A DNA stretch of 6,625 nucleotides from Actinomycetota bacterium (lineage in GTDB: Bacteria; Actinomycetota; Acidimicrobiia; Acidimicrobiales; AC-25). The notes under the pieces were generated by a model. It saw nothing but the letters and a program-made list of their open reading frames with translations. It was not told the DNA's origin and made no database searches. Below are positions 5,471 through 6,625 of this stretch, in pieces; within the stretch, counting starts at the first letter, position 1; each line of letters opens with the position of its first letter. The stretch is taken from contig VAXF01000051.1 in the NCBI GenBank assembly GCA_005888395.1, positions 1 to 6,625 on the forward strand, given 5' to 3'. Both the position numbers and the translations under genes were made by a program.

Positions 5471-6519
5471 TGGGACGGCGCGTTCTCATCACGGGGCTCG
5501 GCACGTTCTGGGGAGGGCGGGTGGCCAAGGCCCTCGAGGCCGACCCCGACGTCGAGGTGATCGTCGGCGTCGACACCCAGGCGCCCAAGATCCGCCTCGA
5601 GCGCACCGAGTTCGTGCGGGCCGACCAGAGCTACTCGATCCTCGCCCGGATCGTGAAGGCCACCCAGGTCGACACCATCCTGCACACCTTCCTCGTCGTC
5701 GACTCCACCCGCATGAGCGGGCGCTCGCTGCACGAGATCAACGTGATCGGCACCATGAACCTGCTGGCGGCGGCGGGCGGGGCCGGCAGCACGGTGCGCC
5801 AGGTGGTGGTGAAGTCGTCCACCCTCGTCTACGGGTCGAACTACCAGGACCCCGTGTGGTTCCGCGAGGAGACGCCCCGCACGCGCGCGCCCCGCACGCG
5901 CGTCGAGCGCTCGCTGCTCGAGGTGGAGGACTACCTGCGCGACTTCGCCGAGGACAACCCCCACGTCACCGTCACACTGATGCGCTTCTCCAACGTCCTC
6001 GGCACCGACATCGTCACGCCGATCAGCAAGGCGCTGCAGCTGCCGGGCGGTCTCACCCCGTGCATCCTCGGCTTCGACCCGCGGCTGCAGTTCCTCGAAG
6101 AGGATGATGTCGTTCGCTCGATCGAGTTCACCATGCGCGAGCAGGTGCCGGGGATCTACAACGTCGCCGGCGACGGGCTGCTGCCGTGGAGCGAGGTGGC
6201 CCACGTGTGTGGACGCCGGTTGATCGCGATGCCGCCCGTGCTCACGGGCGCGGCGGTCCGGCCGCTCGAGTGGGCCCGGATGGAGCTGCCGCCGGAGCTA
6301 CTCGACCTGCTCCGCTACGGGCGCGGCGCCGACAACCGTCGGCTCAAGCGGGCGGGCTTCCGCTACCGGTACACGTCGGCGGGCGCCGTCGAGAGCTTCG
6401 CCGAGGCCAGCCGGCTGCGGGCCACGGTCGGCGACAGCCGGCCCACATACAAGTACGAGAGCGACGTCGAGGCCTTCTTCCGCCACTCCCCGGCGGTGGT
6501 GCGCCAGCCCACGGGCTGA
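5470..6519 (+). CDS. NAD-dependent epimerase/dehydratase-like protein (extended SDR)
   Basis: A Rossmann-fold protein of the NAD-dependent epimerase/dehydratase group, 349 residues. The nucleotide loop is TGLGTFWGG (8-16), a G-x-G-xxx-G variant of TGxxGxxG. VDTQAP (34-39) ends strand 2, FVRAD (48-52) fits the adenine contact, and LHEINVIGTMNLLAAA (87-102) is the NxxGT helix. VVVKSSTLVYGS (112-123) supplies the usual Ser/Thr. The YxxxK pair expected near 145-149 is absent (V145, L149 in TRVERSLLEVEDYL), so normal SDR chemistry is doubtful. LQFLEEDDVVRSIEFTM (207-222) and GIYNVAGDG (228-236) are typical of the family's substrate side. A similar gene in M. tuberculosis is annotated galE2 (Rv0501), but UDP-galactose epimerase activity should not be assumed. 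ATG at 5470 shares a base with the acyltransferase stop (TGATG); an upstream TTG at 5467 adds one residue. Confidence 0.88.
   Translation: MGRRVLITGLGTFWGGRVAKALEADPDVEVIVGVDTQAPKIRLERTEFVRADQSYSILARIVKATQVDTILHTFLVVDSTRMSGRSLHEINVIGTMNLLAAAGGAGSTVRQVVVKSSTLVYGSNYQDPVWFREETPRTRAPRTRVERSLLEVEDYLRDFAEDNPHVTVTLMRFSNVLGTDIVTPISKALQLPGGLTPCILGFDPRLQFLEEDDVVRSIEFTMREQVPGIYNVAGDGLLPWSEVAHVCGRRLIAMPPVLTGAAVRPLEWARMELPPELLDLLRYGRGADNRRLKRAGFRYRYTSAGAVESFAEASRLRATVGDSRPTYKYESDVEAFFRHSPAVVRQPTG
5873..5902 (+). repeat. Tandem 15-bp direct repeat inside the SDR gene
   Basis: CGCCCCGCACGCGCG occurs twice, back to back (5873-5887 and 5888-5902), with no mismatch. The 15-bp unit preserves frame and gives the peptide TPRTRAPRTRV (residues 135-145), a basic Pro/Arg/Thr loop just before the place where YxxxK would stand. 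It may be a recent slippage duplication or convergence driven by GC-rich codons. Confidence 0.8.
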
Positions 6520-6527
6520 CATTCACC

Positions 6528-6625
6528 GTGCCGGAACGAACGCTCGAGGAGCGGATCGACCAACTCCGCGACCTCGCCGCGGTGGTGTCGGTGACTCCCG
6601 CGGGCGCCGACCGGTTCACCTGCGA
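6528..6625 (+). CDS. Start of a gene cut by the window end (possibly acyl-CoA thioesterase-like)
   Basis: A reading frame opens at GTG 6528, 8 nt after the SDR stop, and runs off the window end. The visible 32 residues begin MPERTLEERIDQLRDLAAVV and continue to ADRFTC. A short helix followed by a D-R-F-x-C/G strand resembles the N-terminus of TesB-type acyl-CoA thioesterases, but this is a weak resemblance and the function is left open. Close same-strand spacing suggests it belongs to the acyltransferase-SDR operon. No Shine-Dalgarno is seen. Confidence 0.5.
   Translation, partial: MPERTLEERIDQLRDLAAVVSVTPAGADRFTC

Overview
The window is GC-rich throughout, tightly packed, and uses GTG starts and very short intergenic gaps. 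It looks like chromosomal DNA from a high-GC actinobacterium. The acyltransferase/epimerase pair and the DUF47-Pit pair fit that group. An Acidimicrobiia-like lineage is my guess from the general character of the proteins, not a demonstrated placement. I see no RNA genes, insertion sequences, CRISPR array or phage genes.

Left block, minus strand (about 7-1875): a phosphate-uptake operon, read right to left. A PhoU-like DUF47 protein (1258-1875) is followed after 2 nt by a Pit-type phosphate permease (263-1255). Two very small predicted membrane proteins follow (102-263 and 7-105), each overlapping the stop codon of the gene before it. Middle, plus strand: a nitrilase (1928-2872), divergent from the phosphate operon across 52 bp. 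It converges, with only 8 bp between stop codons, on a small uncharacterised basic protein on the minus strand (2881-3192).

Right block, plus strand (3316 to the window end): a UDP-sugar 6-dehydrogenase most like UDP-GlcNAc dehydrogenase (3316-4578), a PlsC-fold acyltransferase (4598-5470), an SDR-type epimerase/dehydratase-like protein (5470-6519) joined to it by a TGATG overlap, and the start of another gene (6528 onward). The acyltransferase and SDR protein are likely co-translated and probably act in envelope lipid or glycolipid metabolism. The dehydrogenase would supply a UDP-uronic acid for surface polysaccharide.

The most striking non-coding feature is a perfect 15-bp inverted repeat (3229-3243 / 3280-3294, 36-nt spacer). 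It fills the space between the small minus-strand gene and the sugar dehydrogenase and is flanked by a second small palindrome. Other points worth a second look are the two mini-proteins behind Pit, an SDR protein with no YxxxK catalytic pair, a 15-bp in-frame tandem repeat in that protein at the same place, and start sites that look leaderless. I find no convincing new multi-gene system; the inverted repeat and the small proteins are the best candidates for something undescribed.
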